Assembly: GCF_014898055.3 (NCBI RefSeq)
Contig: NW_023605083.1
Location: forward strand, 96,807,483-96,871,482
Direction: 5' to 3'
DNA length: 64,000 nucleotides
Source of the DNA: Talpa occidentalis
Lineage: Eukaryota > Chordata > Mammalia > Eulipotyphla > Talpidae
In this document: positions 44,841-55,925 of the stretch, in pieces
How the letters are laid out: each line of letters begins with the position of its first letter
How positions within the stretch are numbered: the stretch's first letter is position 1
Notes under the pieces: model-generated
Told to the model about the DNA's origin: nothing
The model's input: only the letters and a program-made list of their open reading frames with translations
The model's database searches: none
Made by a program: the position numbers and the translations under genes

Positions 44841-46616
44841 TGTCCTAGTGAAGACATTGAATAAGGAATTGGGAATTGTTTGCCCTCAGTAGTTTATGAT
44901 GATAACTAAGGGCTGCTGGAAAAATGTGTTGCTTGTCCATATTGGAGATGCATAAAAGCCAGGGACGCCTTTTGGGTCAAACCCCAGAATCTTTTCAGGC
45001 CTCACCTCTCACAGGCTCTCTGCACTCCCTGGCAATGTTGATCACTGAGACTATGAAATCCCTTCCTCATAATATTGTTATTTTAGAAGTTTCTTCTGGT
45101 ATGTGTGATTTCAAGAACTTGAGTTTATTCATCTATAAAATGAGGCAGTTGAACTACAAAATCTGAAAGTTCCCTTTTGGTTCAAAAAGTGAGGAAGAGG
45201 CTGGGAAGTGGGAGGAAACATAGGTGAAAAAGATTGGGCATAGTTCTGGCATTGTTGAAATTGGGGGATAAGTAAGAGAGTCTCACTGTATTACTAAAAA
45301 TATCCATAATGAAAAGCTTTTTAAAAAAAGAAAATCTCATTCATTTTGAATCACTTCTTTGTTATCTACCATCCCTGACGGGTGTGATCTCTGATTCTGA
45401 CCCTAGGACTCATGTCAGAGAGCTCCTCCTTTCTTAGTGCTTGAGTTATCACCACAAAATGGAGGTTTTCCCTGTGTGCATTTCTCTGACTAGCTGCTTT
45501 TCTGCCTTTCAGTTCCAAATCCCCAGCTACCTATAGGACAATTTCACTTGACTGTTCAAAATTCCTCATTGTCAGTAAGTGGGCTACATGTACTTCACAC
45601 TGTTGCTAGAGCTGGTGTAGAAGGAAATAATAGACAGCTTAGCTTCTTAAAGCTCAGAACATAATCATTAAAAACATCCCCAGTAGATATTGTCTATGAA
45701 TTCTCTGATTAACTTGGAAGATCTATTACTAGAAGTTGAGTTTACCTAGTGAAGTAAGCTGGGACAGTATTCAGTGTCCAGTGGTCATGTCTGATTACGC
45801 TTCTAAAAGTTCAAAGTACTTAATACCATTAAAAACAAATTCAAGACCTTTCTGTTATTTGTCTGCTTGTCTCATTAAAAAGTCCTACAATCATAACTCA
45901 GTGTTGATGGTGAATAGTGGATGTGGTCACATGTTTCCAGATTTTTAATGTTTCAATTGTAAGCTCTGTGTGTTTTAGTTTTAAGGTATTGATTCCTAGA
46001 AATGTGACATCTTTTGACTAAATGAAGTATTTTCATGGTTTAAAAGTACAGTTTCTTAGTTGTTGTTGTTTTTTTTTTCCATTGCCACTATGCTGTAATA
46101 TCTGTTTGACCCAGTTAATCTTGAGCGGTATTTCCCAAGGTGGTACTTTCTCTCTCAGCAATACACTTTCCTCATTGGACCAGATAAGCTCAAAATTGGC
46201 TTTAAAACTTAGGCCCAGAACAATAAAACCTTGATGTCTTCTGGACCTAATCTTTAAAAGCAGAAACCATATTATCCCAAAGGAGAAATACATAACGTCA
46301 AAAAAATAAAACTTGAATATTAGAAGACTGATTTTAAAGAAAATTTCAATCAGAGGAGTGATTTCAACTGTTATTTCTTCATGTACACATGAAGGCAAAC
46401 ACATCCTTATATATGGAAAATAGCATTTCATAATTAATTGAGGATTGAGCATCAGATGTTGTGAAGTGACTTCTCTTCAGTCTGAGATAATTGCCTTGAA
46501 TTCTAAGGGACAATGGTAGTTCTTCTTCCTACAGTCTAAGTAAGTTAAATTGGTGATCTGAAGCATATATAGAAAGCATTGTAGCAAAAGTGAGTGAAGA
46601 AGAGGCCCTGCCTTCA

Positions 46617-46752
46617 GGAAACTAAAATATATGATGGAAATTAATGGAAGCCATTTGTATTCAGAAGCGCCATACAAAAGAGTTTACAGTGATAAAGTTG
46701 AAGGAGACTGAAAATTCGACAGAGTTGAGGCAAGACATTGAAAGCAAGGAAA
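46617..46752 (+). repeat. Direct repeat, intron 1 copy
   Basis: About 135 bp with roughly 80% identity to 52648-52786 in intron 3. Shared stretches include 'gaaactaaaa', 'gaagccatttgt', 'ttcagaag', 'ttacagtgata' and 'aggcaagaca'. Family not recognised. Confidence 0.75.
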
Positions 46753-47185
46753 TAGCATAAACAAAAGGAGCAGAGTAGATATAAAGGTGAGAATAAAATG
46801 TTCTTAAAGACATATTCCAACCCATCTGTTGGATGATATTAAGATATCAGTTGAAAATAGGCATTATGATTCTAGAGATGGGTGAAAAATTCAAAATTAC
46901 CCTTTAGTTGCATTTGCTCAAAGACAGTATGTGGAGTTCAAAACACTGGGAACACAAGTCTCTAAGTGGCAGGTACAGCAAAAGGAGACTCTAAAGGATA
47001 GTGAAAAGGAAGGCAGAGAACCAGGAACCGTTAGTGTCCTGAAGCCATGGGAGAAGAGACTTTAAAAGAAAGGTATAGAATGTTTGCTTTACTGTTGACA
47101 GCTGGAATAGCTTGAACATGGGAAACAATGAATTTGTTGCTATTTGAGAGAAAGTTTAGTAGAAAGATTAAAAGTCAAACAACTT

Positions 47186-47450
47186 TTTTTTTAAAGATTT
47201 ATTTATTTATGCATACAAGAACTGGAGTACAGGCCAGAGGTGTTGGGGGTGAGAGGATTTACCAGAGAAAGAGTGGGGAACACAACAGGCAGATTGACTG
47301 AAATACACTGCTGAGGGGAGCAGTGGGCAAGCCAGGAGAGGTCTGCTGTGCCATGTGGGTAGCTCCCTGGCCATGGATTGAATGTGCTGCAGTGGCTGTG
47401 GATAGCTTCAATGGGTTGCGTCTTAACCCCTTGCGCCACCAGGGAGGCCC
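47186..47450 (-). mobile_element. tRNA-derived SINE in COX10 intron 1, antisense
   Basis: Minus-strand copy ending 'gcgccaccagggaggccc'; flanking 'acaactt' at 47179-47185 and 47451-47457. It is antisense to COX10, so the transcript carries its poly(T), about 480 nt upstream of exon 2. Confidence 0.9.
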
Positions 47451-47838
47451 ACAACTTCTTAACTAGACTGATATTTTATTGAGAACTATCTTCTCTCCCT
47501 GTGAGTTGTCTTACTCCACATGACCAAAATATTAATATGAAATGTATCTTCTAGTTTACTGTTAAGAAAAATTCTTCTTAATTTCATTTTTAAATTGACT
47601 GAACTGACTTTTGTATTCATTTTTTCTTAAAAAGATCTGATGAGTGATCATTCTAGCATTTACTGTAATAAAGGCATAGCATCCTGAAATTAAAACTTTC
47701 CTTAGCTCTGCTGACGAATCACGCTGACTTAATAGTGAGTGGGACTCAAGTTGTTCATCAGAAATCTGGATTAGCTCATTTCAGTGTTCTGGCCCATGAC
47801 CGTGTAGCGCTTAATGTGGTTATTGGCTTTGTTTTGGG

Positions 47839-47893
47839 TAGGTATAGTCATTACATGGAAGTCTTGCGTAGGTATAGTCATTACATGGAAGTC
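47839..47893 (+). repeat. 25-bp tandem duplication upstream of exon 2
   Basis: 'taggtatagtcattacatgg' plus 'aagtc' occurs at 47839-47863 and identically at 47869-47893, period 30, separated by 'ttgcg'. The second copy ends 40 bases before the exon 2 start. Confidence 0.95.
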
Positions 47894-47933
47894 ATTCATC
47901 ATTTTTAACATTTTTCTCCTCCCTCTCTTACAG

Positions 47934-48067
47934 GTTGGATGGGAGGATGTGTCTGGTATCTGGAAAGGAGAGCTGTGCAGGAATCCCCTCACAAGTTTAT
48001 GCATCTTTTCAGGAGCACCAAGAAGCAGTGCATTACATTTCAGCACTTTAACTTCCTCAAGCGCATG
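47934..48067 (+). CDS. COX10: COX10 coding exon 2
   Basis: 134 nt. Acceptor 'ctcttacag|gttgga', donor 'cgcatg|gtatgt'. Joined in phase 1 to exon 1 it reads [13 protein letters not shown] and ends F-N-F-L-K-R-M at a codon boundary. The 'VWYLERR', 'SPHKF' and 'ITFQHF' words are those of mammalian COX10. This stretch is the matrix-targeting and N-terminal soluble part, before the membrane domain. The minus-strand open frame over this exon (47771-48046) is a shadow. Confidence 0.95.
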
Positions 48068-49750
48068 GTATGTTTTTGAAGATTGTCTTTACCCTGCTGC
48101 TACTGTTTTTACTTTCTTTGTATAATATAATTTCAAAAATTATGTTATTTGAAGCATTATAAGGAGTAAAGTTTAAAAAGACTTGTACTTAGTCATCTTA
48201 AGTTTATCCAAAACTTTAGTCCTTTCCTTTATTTTTTGTAGCTGAAATCAGTTTCTAGCATTTGAAGTTAAAAGTATGATCCTGAATTTATTAAGTTTGG
48301 AGAAAGATTGAAAACTTCTGGCATATTTCCACTATGCTAAAATTAGGGAAGGCCATACATCTTTTAAAATTCTTTAAGGTTCTGTGAATAATACATTAGT
48401 AATAGAGGTAATTGCTTTAACTGTATGACTTTTCTTACAGTAGCAATGCATTTAAACGTCTTTTAACCATGTGCACTTTTGAGTAGGCACATCAATATCT
48501 TCTCTGATTTGCTAGGCATTTTATAATTGGCATTGATAATACATTTTGGTCCTCTTGTCGATCTTTAGCTAAGTTGATATTGATGGTAGCTTTTAATTAT
48601 CAGTGAGGGCATTTGCCATTTTCTCTAGTAGAAAAGGGATTATAGAATGGAGAAATGATAGCTGAAAATTCGTAATTATAGTGTAATCATGAAATAACAA
48701 CAAATTCATAATCTAAATGACTAATTGATACTTCTGTCATCTCTTTTGAACTTAAGACATAAAACCTTAATAGAGCTCATTATCTTTGATAAAGAGATTT
48801 AAATTTCCAAAAATACTGACTTTTTGGGTGAGGATTCTGGTTAATAAATATTTAGAAGAGAAAGTCAAGTATTGGTAACGCCCTTTTTATGTAAATAGAG
48901 CTCAGAATGCATCCATGAATTAGTAATTCTTTTTCTAAGACTATTATGTAAGTTTAAACCTTTGTGATATAATGGGGAAGTCACTGATCTAGTTATCAGA
49001 AAGGCGGCTCTAAATCCCACGATGTCCTATAGCCAACCATTATTGACTCTGGACTCTTTGTCAGTTTATTTCTGTGCATTGGTTTCCTCCTGTATAAATT
49101 AATCAAAGATATATTAATAATGACCCATATTCTTTCACAAATTGCTGAGATTAAAAGAAATATATATTACATAAGCTATAAAATATATAAAACTATAAAG
49201 TGCCTCACAAATGTTAGTAGAAGTTACTAGTTTTGGCTACTGAGCAGTAGAGACTGTCAGATTCTAAAGCCCACATTCTCTCCACAGACGCTGTGCTCTA
49301 ACATCACTTAGTCCTGGATTTTGCCTGGCCATTGAACCCCTTTCTGTACTATTTGCTTAGAACATGAAAAGTCAACAGGTTGACTTGGGCTCTTGATTAT
49401 ATAAAGTTTTGTTATTGTATATGTAATATTAAACCTTTAGTTTCTAGTGTTATGTTGTGGGAAAGTCTGGTGGCCATGAATAAGAAATAAATTTATTTTC
49501 CTTTGGAACTTAAGTTCCTGGGATTTTCTAATCACAGAATTTGAAAACCATTGCTGAAATATTTATTGTAGTCTCCAAATCTCATAGCAAACATGTAGCA
49601 AACAACTAATATTAGTTAATTCAGAAAGTACTTACAAAGTAATAGGAAAATCTTTCAAGTAAAAACTGGGTAAATGGGAGCTATTACTAAAAAGCCATGA
49701 AGAGCATATTGGGCTCTGGTTTTATGGTAACATGTACTTTTTAAATTTAG
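48068..49750 (+). other. COX10: COX10 intron 2
   Basis: 1.68 kb, GT...AG. It contains a MIR at about 48965-49225. The acceptor 'ctttttaaatttag' has a weak, interrupted pyrimidine tract compared with intron 1. Confidence 0.9.
48965..49225 (+). repeat. MIR in COX10 intron 2
   Basis: 'tgatataatggggaagtcac' (head), 'tattgactctggactctttg', 'ggtttcctcctgtataaatt', 'gctgagattaaaagaaat', 'aagtgcctcacaaatgttag'. MIR order, diverged. Confidence 0.65.
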
Positions 49751-50072
49751 TATGCCACACAGCTGAACAGAAGTCTCAACCAGCAAGTAAAACCAAAGCC
49801 AGAACCCTTGACATCTCCTTTCCTTGAAAAAACATCTTCGGGTCCAGCCAAAACAGAAATATATGAGATGAGATCTCTTTCACCCTCCAGCCTGTCTTTA
49901 TCCAGAGAGCCAAATAAAAAAGAAGTGATAGAACTAGAATCTGCTTCAATAATTGAAGGTTCAGTTCATGTGAAGAAACAGACAAGAGATGAAAAGCAGT
50001 GGAAAGAGATGAAGCTGCATGTGGATGATTTGCCAGGAATTTTGGCTCGACTATCCAAAATCAAACTCACAG
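49751..50072 (+). CDS. COX10: COX10 coding exon 3
   Basis: 322 nt, starting at a codon boundary and ending in phase 1 ('ctcacag|gtactt'). Translation starts [12 protein letters not shown], contains [10 protein letters not shown] and [10 protein letters not shown], and ends [15 protein letters not shown], all typical of COX10. The last words lie just before the first membrane helix of the UbiA-type prenyltransferase domain, whose aspartate-rich motif is not in this window. The middle (Ser, Pro, Glu and Lys rich) is the fast-evolving linker. Exons 1-3 total 499 nt. Exon 4 should begin with the last two bases of an Ala codon. Confidence 0.96.
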
Positions 50073-51474
50073 GTACTTGGCTTTTCTGGTTAAACATAAA
50101 GCTAATTTTGTTTACTGCCGCAAAAGGAATATTTTGAAACTTCAGAACCATTCACTATTTTGCTTTCTTAAATTGGAATTCAAAATCAAATTTTCTGGAT
50201 TCTATTTACACAGAATTATAAATAGTATTGCATAAAATATGTTGTACTAAAAATAGTGTCTCCTTTATTTACAGTTAGTGTAGAATGCTTATCCTGTTTA
50301 TTTCCTTGTCTTTTGTGTTTTTATACCTGCCATCATTTAAAGATGTAGTGAGATAATTTGTTTGAGCTCTGGAAGCAGGAAGGGTTGCACTGCTTGGCTT
50401 GGTATGCAGTGAACCTGGCCTCTGGAACTCCCAGCTCACTGCTGGGACCTCTGGAGTATAGAGCCCTTCTCTGAAAAAAGGTTTGGAGCCAGATTTTTTA
50501 TTTAATTGCAAACTGTACCGAATTGTAGTGAGTTTATTTGAGTATTTATCCATCTTTCTATCATTGCGTTGTACCACCATCCTATGAGTCAGCAGCAGCT
50601 TCAATAACACCCCATCTCATCACTAAACCTAGTAATAGCTTATTCTAGACTTGCCCTATTTAGAAAGTCTGTTCTACGTCATCCTGGAACCTGAAGATCT
50701 AATGTGTCCTTTTCTTTTTGAATAAGAATGGGAAGAAGAAATATAATGGGTGAATGATAAAGGTAAAGCAGGTATCCTTCAAGGACATAGAGGGGTAAAT
50801 AATGTTACTGAGTCAAAATTGGGAAATCAAAGATGAGACAGTGAGTCTTTTGGAAGTAGAGAATGGAGAAATGGTGGTGTTTGGTTTTCAAGAGAGTTAC
50901 GCCTGAAACCCATTCTGAAAAGAGGTAAACCAGACACCTTCATTCCTCAGTGGCCAAACTCACTTAAAGAAAATCTTTAAATAGACTTAGGGACAGAAGG
51001 GCTGGAGAATCATGGTAACACCTACATAGTGTAACTCTATGAGACTTTCTGGGTGGAATCCTGGAAATGTGTCATAGTGCCCAGCATGCATGATAGCCAG
51101 GCAGGAATCATCATGTTTCTGCCAAGGGTACCTTTTTGCCTACCATCATTTAATATGTCCATTTTTGTATCTCCTTGTCACTCTGTAGATTTCTTCTCCA
51201 TTATCACTCCATTTCTGTAAGTGATATTAGTATTTTCAGTTACCTCAGATGAGAAACTTTAAGCTCATTAACTTTGATTTCCATTCTTCCTTCATATGTA
51301 GTCTTAACAACCAGCTGTTAACAAAGGGTCTTTGGTACTGTTTATAAGATTTCTCGTCCTCCTTTCTGAAGTTGAGAGTCCCAAAATTATGAGGTCTTTA
51401 GTTATTGTAGCAGCTCCTAATTGTTCTGTCTACCTTCATCTGCCTACCTTCATTCTGTACCTTCATTTTCATAG

Positions 51475-51675
51475 GGGTATATGCATACTCCTATGATAAA
51501 GTTCACTTAATAAATCAGGCACATTAAGAGATGAAGACAAAAGCTAATAATAGAACAATTATAACAATATACTACAATAAAAGCTATGTGAATGTGATCT
51601 CTATCACAGTTGACCTCAGGTAATTGAAACTGTGACAAGTGAGGCCAAAGGTGAAGGTTAGGGGGCTACTGTGTA
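51475..51675 (+). repeat. Tigger-like DNA transposon fragment
   Basis: 'ataaagttcacttaataaat', 'attaagagatgaagac', 'tagaacaattataacaatat', 'aagctatgtgaatgtgatct', 'caggtaattgaaactgtgac' match the Tigger order also seen at 35100-35400. Confidence 0.75.
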
Positions 51676-52009
51676 TGCTGTTCAGAGATGCCAGATCAAC
51701 CTTTCCAAAAACATCGCTTTTCTATATTCCTAACCTACTTAAGAGTTTGCCGTTACTCCTGCCTCAACTTTGCTTCATTTTAAAAGAATGATTAAACTCT
51801 CCTCCAGAAACCAAACTTGTTTCCTTCCCCACTCTATCCTGCTACTTAGGTCAGTCCTTCTGCCCCACCATATCTTTCCTCCTGCTTCCTAAGAGACTGG
51901 TCTGCCTCTCTGATAACTAGTCACATCATTTTATGACTTCTTCCTTAAGCTTTCTGTCGCCTGTACTTGGCCAGGTCTCCCTTCCCCAAACGGGGACTAT
52001 GGCAAGCAG

Positions 52010-52190
52010 ACTTGTCCAGATCCTGACTATGACATTTACTAGTTAGACTCTAAGCAGTTCCTTAAACATGTAGAGGCAATTTTCTCATCTGCATAGTGGG
52101 AATAATAATGTCATTTAAGAATTTAGGTCACATAATGCATTTGAAGTACTCAATGGCATGTCTGGCACAGGGGAGAGCCTTAATAGTGAG
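52010..52190 (+). repeat. MIR SINE
   Basis: 'tgacatttactagttagact', 'ttttctcatctgcatagtgg', 'gaataataatgtcatttaag', 'gcatgtctggcacagg'. Good MIR match. Confidence 0.75.
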
Positions 52191-52647
52191 TTTCCAAATA
52201 ACTACAGTTAAACACCTGATTTCTGTTTAATGTGTATATTCCCTAAGATTTTGATGGCAGAAATCATGCATATAGTGTTTTTTGAGTACTTGTAGTAGTC
52301 TGGGTACAGTGCTTTTCACTTGTTAGGGACTTGCTTTGAAGAAGGAAATTGAAAAACTGAAGTCCTCTGGAAGGGATCACTATGAAGAAGGAGGGAATTG
52401 GAAATCTGTCACCTGGGGAATGAGAGTGTTTGCTTGGAAAAGAAGAGAGGAGAGTAGTGAGGAGAATGAAGACATCATAGCCATCTTCAAATATCTGTAA
52501 CTCTCTTGACTTAACTGCTGCTGATTTGTGGTCCAGAGGGCAGAGCTGGGAGGTGCTAGCAGTGTGGCAGGTCCTCTCAATATGAAGTAGGGTTCTTAGG
52601 AGATGCTGGCTGTTGTAGCAAAGCTAAGTTAAGGAGAGTCCTTGATG

Positions 52648-52786
52648 TTAAGAAACTAAAAAACACAGTGGAAATAAATGAAAGCCATTTGTGTTCAGAA
52701 GTGCCATAAAAAGGGGATTACAGTGATAGAGCTGAAGGAAACTGACAATTTGACAGGTGGAGAATTCAGGCAAGACACTGAAAGCA
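52648..52786 (+). repeat. Direct repeat, intron 3 copy
   Basis: Partner of 46617-46752 in the same orientation, 6 kb away. Similarity fades upstream of 'gaaactaaaa' and after 'gaaagcaagga'. Confidence 0.75.
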
Positions 52787-53284
52787 AGGATGTGAAATGG
52801 GCTGACTGCCTTGTAAGGCAAAGTTCTTGTCATTGGAACTGTTCAGGTGGGAGCAGATCATCTTTGAGAGAAGTTGGAAGGGACTTCTGTGTTGTGTAGT
52901 AGAACTAGATGCTGACTTCTAACTCCCCTTTTAAGACTATGAGCCTGCCTGCCTTCAACATTAATTGTGGTGTCTACAATGCACTTATTTGTGCTAGATG
53001 ATGGAGTTAAAGAGAGAACTCACATGATTTTTGTCCTTAAGAAGTTGATAGAGGAGGGAGGGTTTTATTCCTTAGTATTTAATATTTTTGCTTGCTATTA
53101 TAAATACGATTTTTTTTTTTATAATTGAGATAACTCTTCACAATACTGTATATGTTTTAGGGGTATACATTCACATTTCTTGACATTTGTTACCACACTA
53201 CTTCTACCACCAAAGGGTGGAGAGATTTTGTACACATACATATACGTATAAACAAAAAGTTGGTCTAATACATTTGTGTTTCAA

Positions 53285-53500
53285 GCCCAGAGCTCTTTTT
53301 TAATACTGTGTGATCGTTGACACTTTGCTTAACCTTAGAGTACCTTAGTTTTTTTACCTTTAAAATAGGGATAATGGTATATTTCAGTCTTATCGTGATG
53401 ATTAACGAGATAATGCATGTAAAATACCTGGATTCTCAGTATCTCATAGTAGTCACCTAATTGACTCTTATTAATACTATTATTATTATTATTACTATAT
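53285..53500 (+). repeat. MIR SINE with (ATT)n tail
   Basis: 'actttgcttaaccttagagt', 'ttacctttaaaatagggata', 'gattaacgagataatgcatg', then an ATT repeat at 53478-53494. Confidence 0.75.
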
Positions 53501-53661
53501 CTATCATTAAGGAAATTAATATTGCAAATGTTGTGACAGATGTATGTATGTTTAAGGGGGCTTGGGGGACCCAGAGAAGTGAATGTTATTTCACCCTCTG
53601 GAGGGGATTAAGGTGGATGTATATTTATTAGGCAGTGAGGGAAAGGATTGTAAGCAAAGAG

Positions 53662-53708
53662 AGAAGCTTTTGCAAAGGCAAAGATAGAAGCTTTTGCAAA
53701 GGCAAAGA
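53662..53708 (+). repeat. 24-bp tandem duplication
   Basis: 'agaagcttttgcaaaggcaa' plus 'agat' repeated directly at 53662 and 53686, no mismatches in the shared 23 bases. Confidence 0.95.
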
Positions 53709-53949
53709 AGCCATCCTGGCATATTCAGGACACTGCAGTATGCTATGGTTAACACAATATGTGTACCTAGGAGAGTCCATTACTGAGGCTGAAGAGCTGG
53801 GTAGAACCACATTATCATATTGGCATGTATTTTATGCTAAAAGGATTTCATTATTATATCCTACGGCCAAAAGTGATGGGAAGTTCTTTGGAAGAACATG
53901 GTTTGTGTTTTGTTTTAATATCTCTTAAAACACTTTTAATTACTACTAA

Positions 53950-55110
53950 GTTATTTTAAACTTAATGTAAGAAAATTCAATTAATACAGAAGCATATATT
54001 GTAAACTGAGAAAGTACTCATTCTTTCTGTTCTAGTTAAAAGCCTTGCTTGAAATGTAGCTTTCTATATGTAATAGATAAGCAGATATAGATATGGCTAT
54101 TCATTTTAATAGAAATAGAATCATTATATGTAAACACACATTTCTGCAACTTGCCATACTCTCTTAACAGTGTAGCTTTGCTGTCAATATTTACTTCACT
54201 GCATACTATTTCATTATATGCAACTGCTATTCTTAACTAATTTTCTACAGGTGAACATATAGGGTGTTTCCAGTTTTTTTGCTATTTTTTTTTTGAAGAT
54301 TTACTTATTTATTTATACAAGACCCAGGGTACAGGCCAGATGTGCAGGAGAGTGAGAGGATTCACCAGAGACAGAGCGGGGAAAGAACAGGCAGACTGAC
54401 GAAATACACTGCTGAGGGGAGCAGTGGGAGAGGTCTGCAGCACTATGTGGGACCCTCGCCAGCTGGCCAGGATCGAACCGGCGCTGCAGAGGCTGCGGAC
54501 AGTTTCACAGCGCTGCGCTCAACCGCCTGTGAAGGCGCCACCAGGGGAGGCCCCAGTTTTTTTTGCTATTAAAAGCAATTCTGTGGTTAACCTTCATGTA
54601 CATGTCTTTGCATACTTATGAGTCATGGAATAAGTGTTTAGAAATGTAATTGCTAGCTTTAAACCTTTCAATTTTGATAGATTAACTAGTTGCTTCCTTA
54701 AAAAGGATAGTTTAATTTACACTGCCTCTAAGAGCAAGTCAGAATCTGACTCCCTCTGTATTCTGTGATTGTGAAATCTTTACCAAATTTTCCTGTTGGA
54801 TAATTGGAAAAGATTTCTGTGTGTGTTAGTTTTCATTTTTTAAGTTGTGGTGAGATTTAACATCTTTTTTTTTCTATTTTGATCATTGCTATTTTTCTCT
54901 ATTACTTACCTCATATCTTCCGTCATTTCTTAGTGAAATTTTAGAGCCTTTGTAAGTAAAATTAGCATTTCATCTGTCATATGCGTCAAAATATTTTTTC
55001 TTTTCACTTTATGATGTTTAATTTGTAATGTTTTGTTGTTTCATTTTTCCATACCCACTGAGATTTTTATCTTTTATGTATTCAAATTTATTAGTTCTCT
55101 CTTATGCTTG
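53950..55110 (-). repeat. Antisense old L1 (L1ME type), split by a SINE
   Basis: 'tcattatatgtaaacacaca', 'atatagggtgtttccagttt', 'ttttgatagattaactagtt', 'aatttacactgcctctaaga', 'gacattt'-type ORF2 remnants to about 55110. The SINE at 54287-54552 interrupts it at 'tttgctatt'. Confidence 0.65.
54287..54552 (-). mobile_element. tRNA-derived SINE with 17-bp TSD
   Basis: Flanked by 'ccagtttttttgctatt' (54270-54286) and the same with one extra T (54553-54570). Minus-strand copy; the head has a local change ('cgcctgtgaaggcgcc') that makes a short palindrome absent from other copies. Confidence 0.93.
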
Positions 55111-55724
55111 GAAAGATTTTTACCACTCGTTGGTTCTGAAAGCATTCACTCATATTTTTTTCTGGTACTTTTATATTTCTCCTATATTCTCTAAGATTTA
55201 GGTACTATCTGGGATGTATATCAGTGTTAGGAGTAGGATTGGTTAACAAAATTGTTGTAGTAATGGTATTGAGCACAGGGCATCTGTTTTTATAGATAAA
55301 GTTTTGTTGTAACACAGCTGCTTTTCTGTGCTGATAACATGTTGTATCAGCAGAGCTGAGTAATTGCAGCTATATTATGACTTAGAGAGCCTGAAATTTT
55401 CTATCTGGTCCTTTCCAAAAAAGTTTGCTGACCCAGACTAAAGAGCTTGGACCAGTAAGAGGCAAGAATGATGTAGACAAATCAGTGGTCATCAATTGCA
55501 AAATGACCCCGGTCTGAATTAAGGTTTTGGTAGGGAAGGATAAAAGGGGAGAAAGATCGAGAAACACTAAGGAAATAGAATGAACAGAACCTTAGGAGGG
55601 TATGGTAGAATGCTGGGAGGCATAAAAGATTTATGATGTGAAATTGCACTTTGACTCCCTTTAATTGAAGCAAGTATTCTCTAGTTTTCTAGACTGTATG
55701 CCCCTTGTAGTCCTACCACCCAAC

Positions 55725-55925
55725 CCAGCCTCTGAGATGGAGCATCATGTAGTGACTGCTGGGCTGGACTGCTCACATTGAAGAAACAGATTGGCCTTGA
55801 GCAAGTTCCATAATCTGTGCCTCAGTTTACTATTCTGTATACTCAGGGTAATAATAAAATAATAGGGTTGTTCTGAAGATTAAAAGAATAACTGAATAGA
55901 AGTGACTATGTCAAGAGTTATATAC
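55725..55925 (+). repeat. MIR SINE
   Basis: 'gagcatcatgtagtgactgc' (head), 'ttggccttgagcaagttcca', 'gtgcctcagtttactattct', 'agggttgttctgaagatta'. MIR order. Confidence 0.75.

Larger units (their letters stand above)
43984..47933 (+). other. COX10: COX10 intron 1
   Basis: 3.95 kb, GT...AG. It begins inside the CpG island, with an E-box 'cacgtg' at 44035-44040. It holds an L2 (44480-44840), a 17-bp direct repeat at 44569-44585 and 44591-44607, one copy of a long direct repeat (46617-46752), an antisense SINE (47186-47450), and a 25-bp tandem duplication just before exon 2. The pyrimidine tract at the 3' end is strong ('tttttctcctccctctctta'). Confidence 0.9.

Noticed and set aside
47771..48046. 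91-codon minus-strand frame
   Set aside because: Antisense of COX10 exon 2 and the tandem duplication before it.
4392..54552. tRNA genes at the SINE heads
   Set aside because: A and B boxes are present, but the heads do not fold as complete tRNAs and are followed by a common SINE body and tail.
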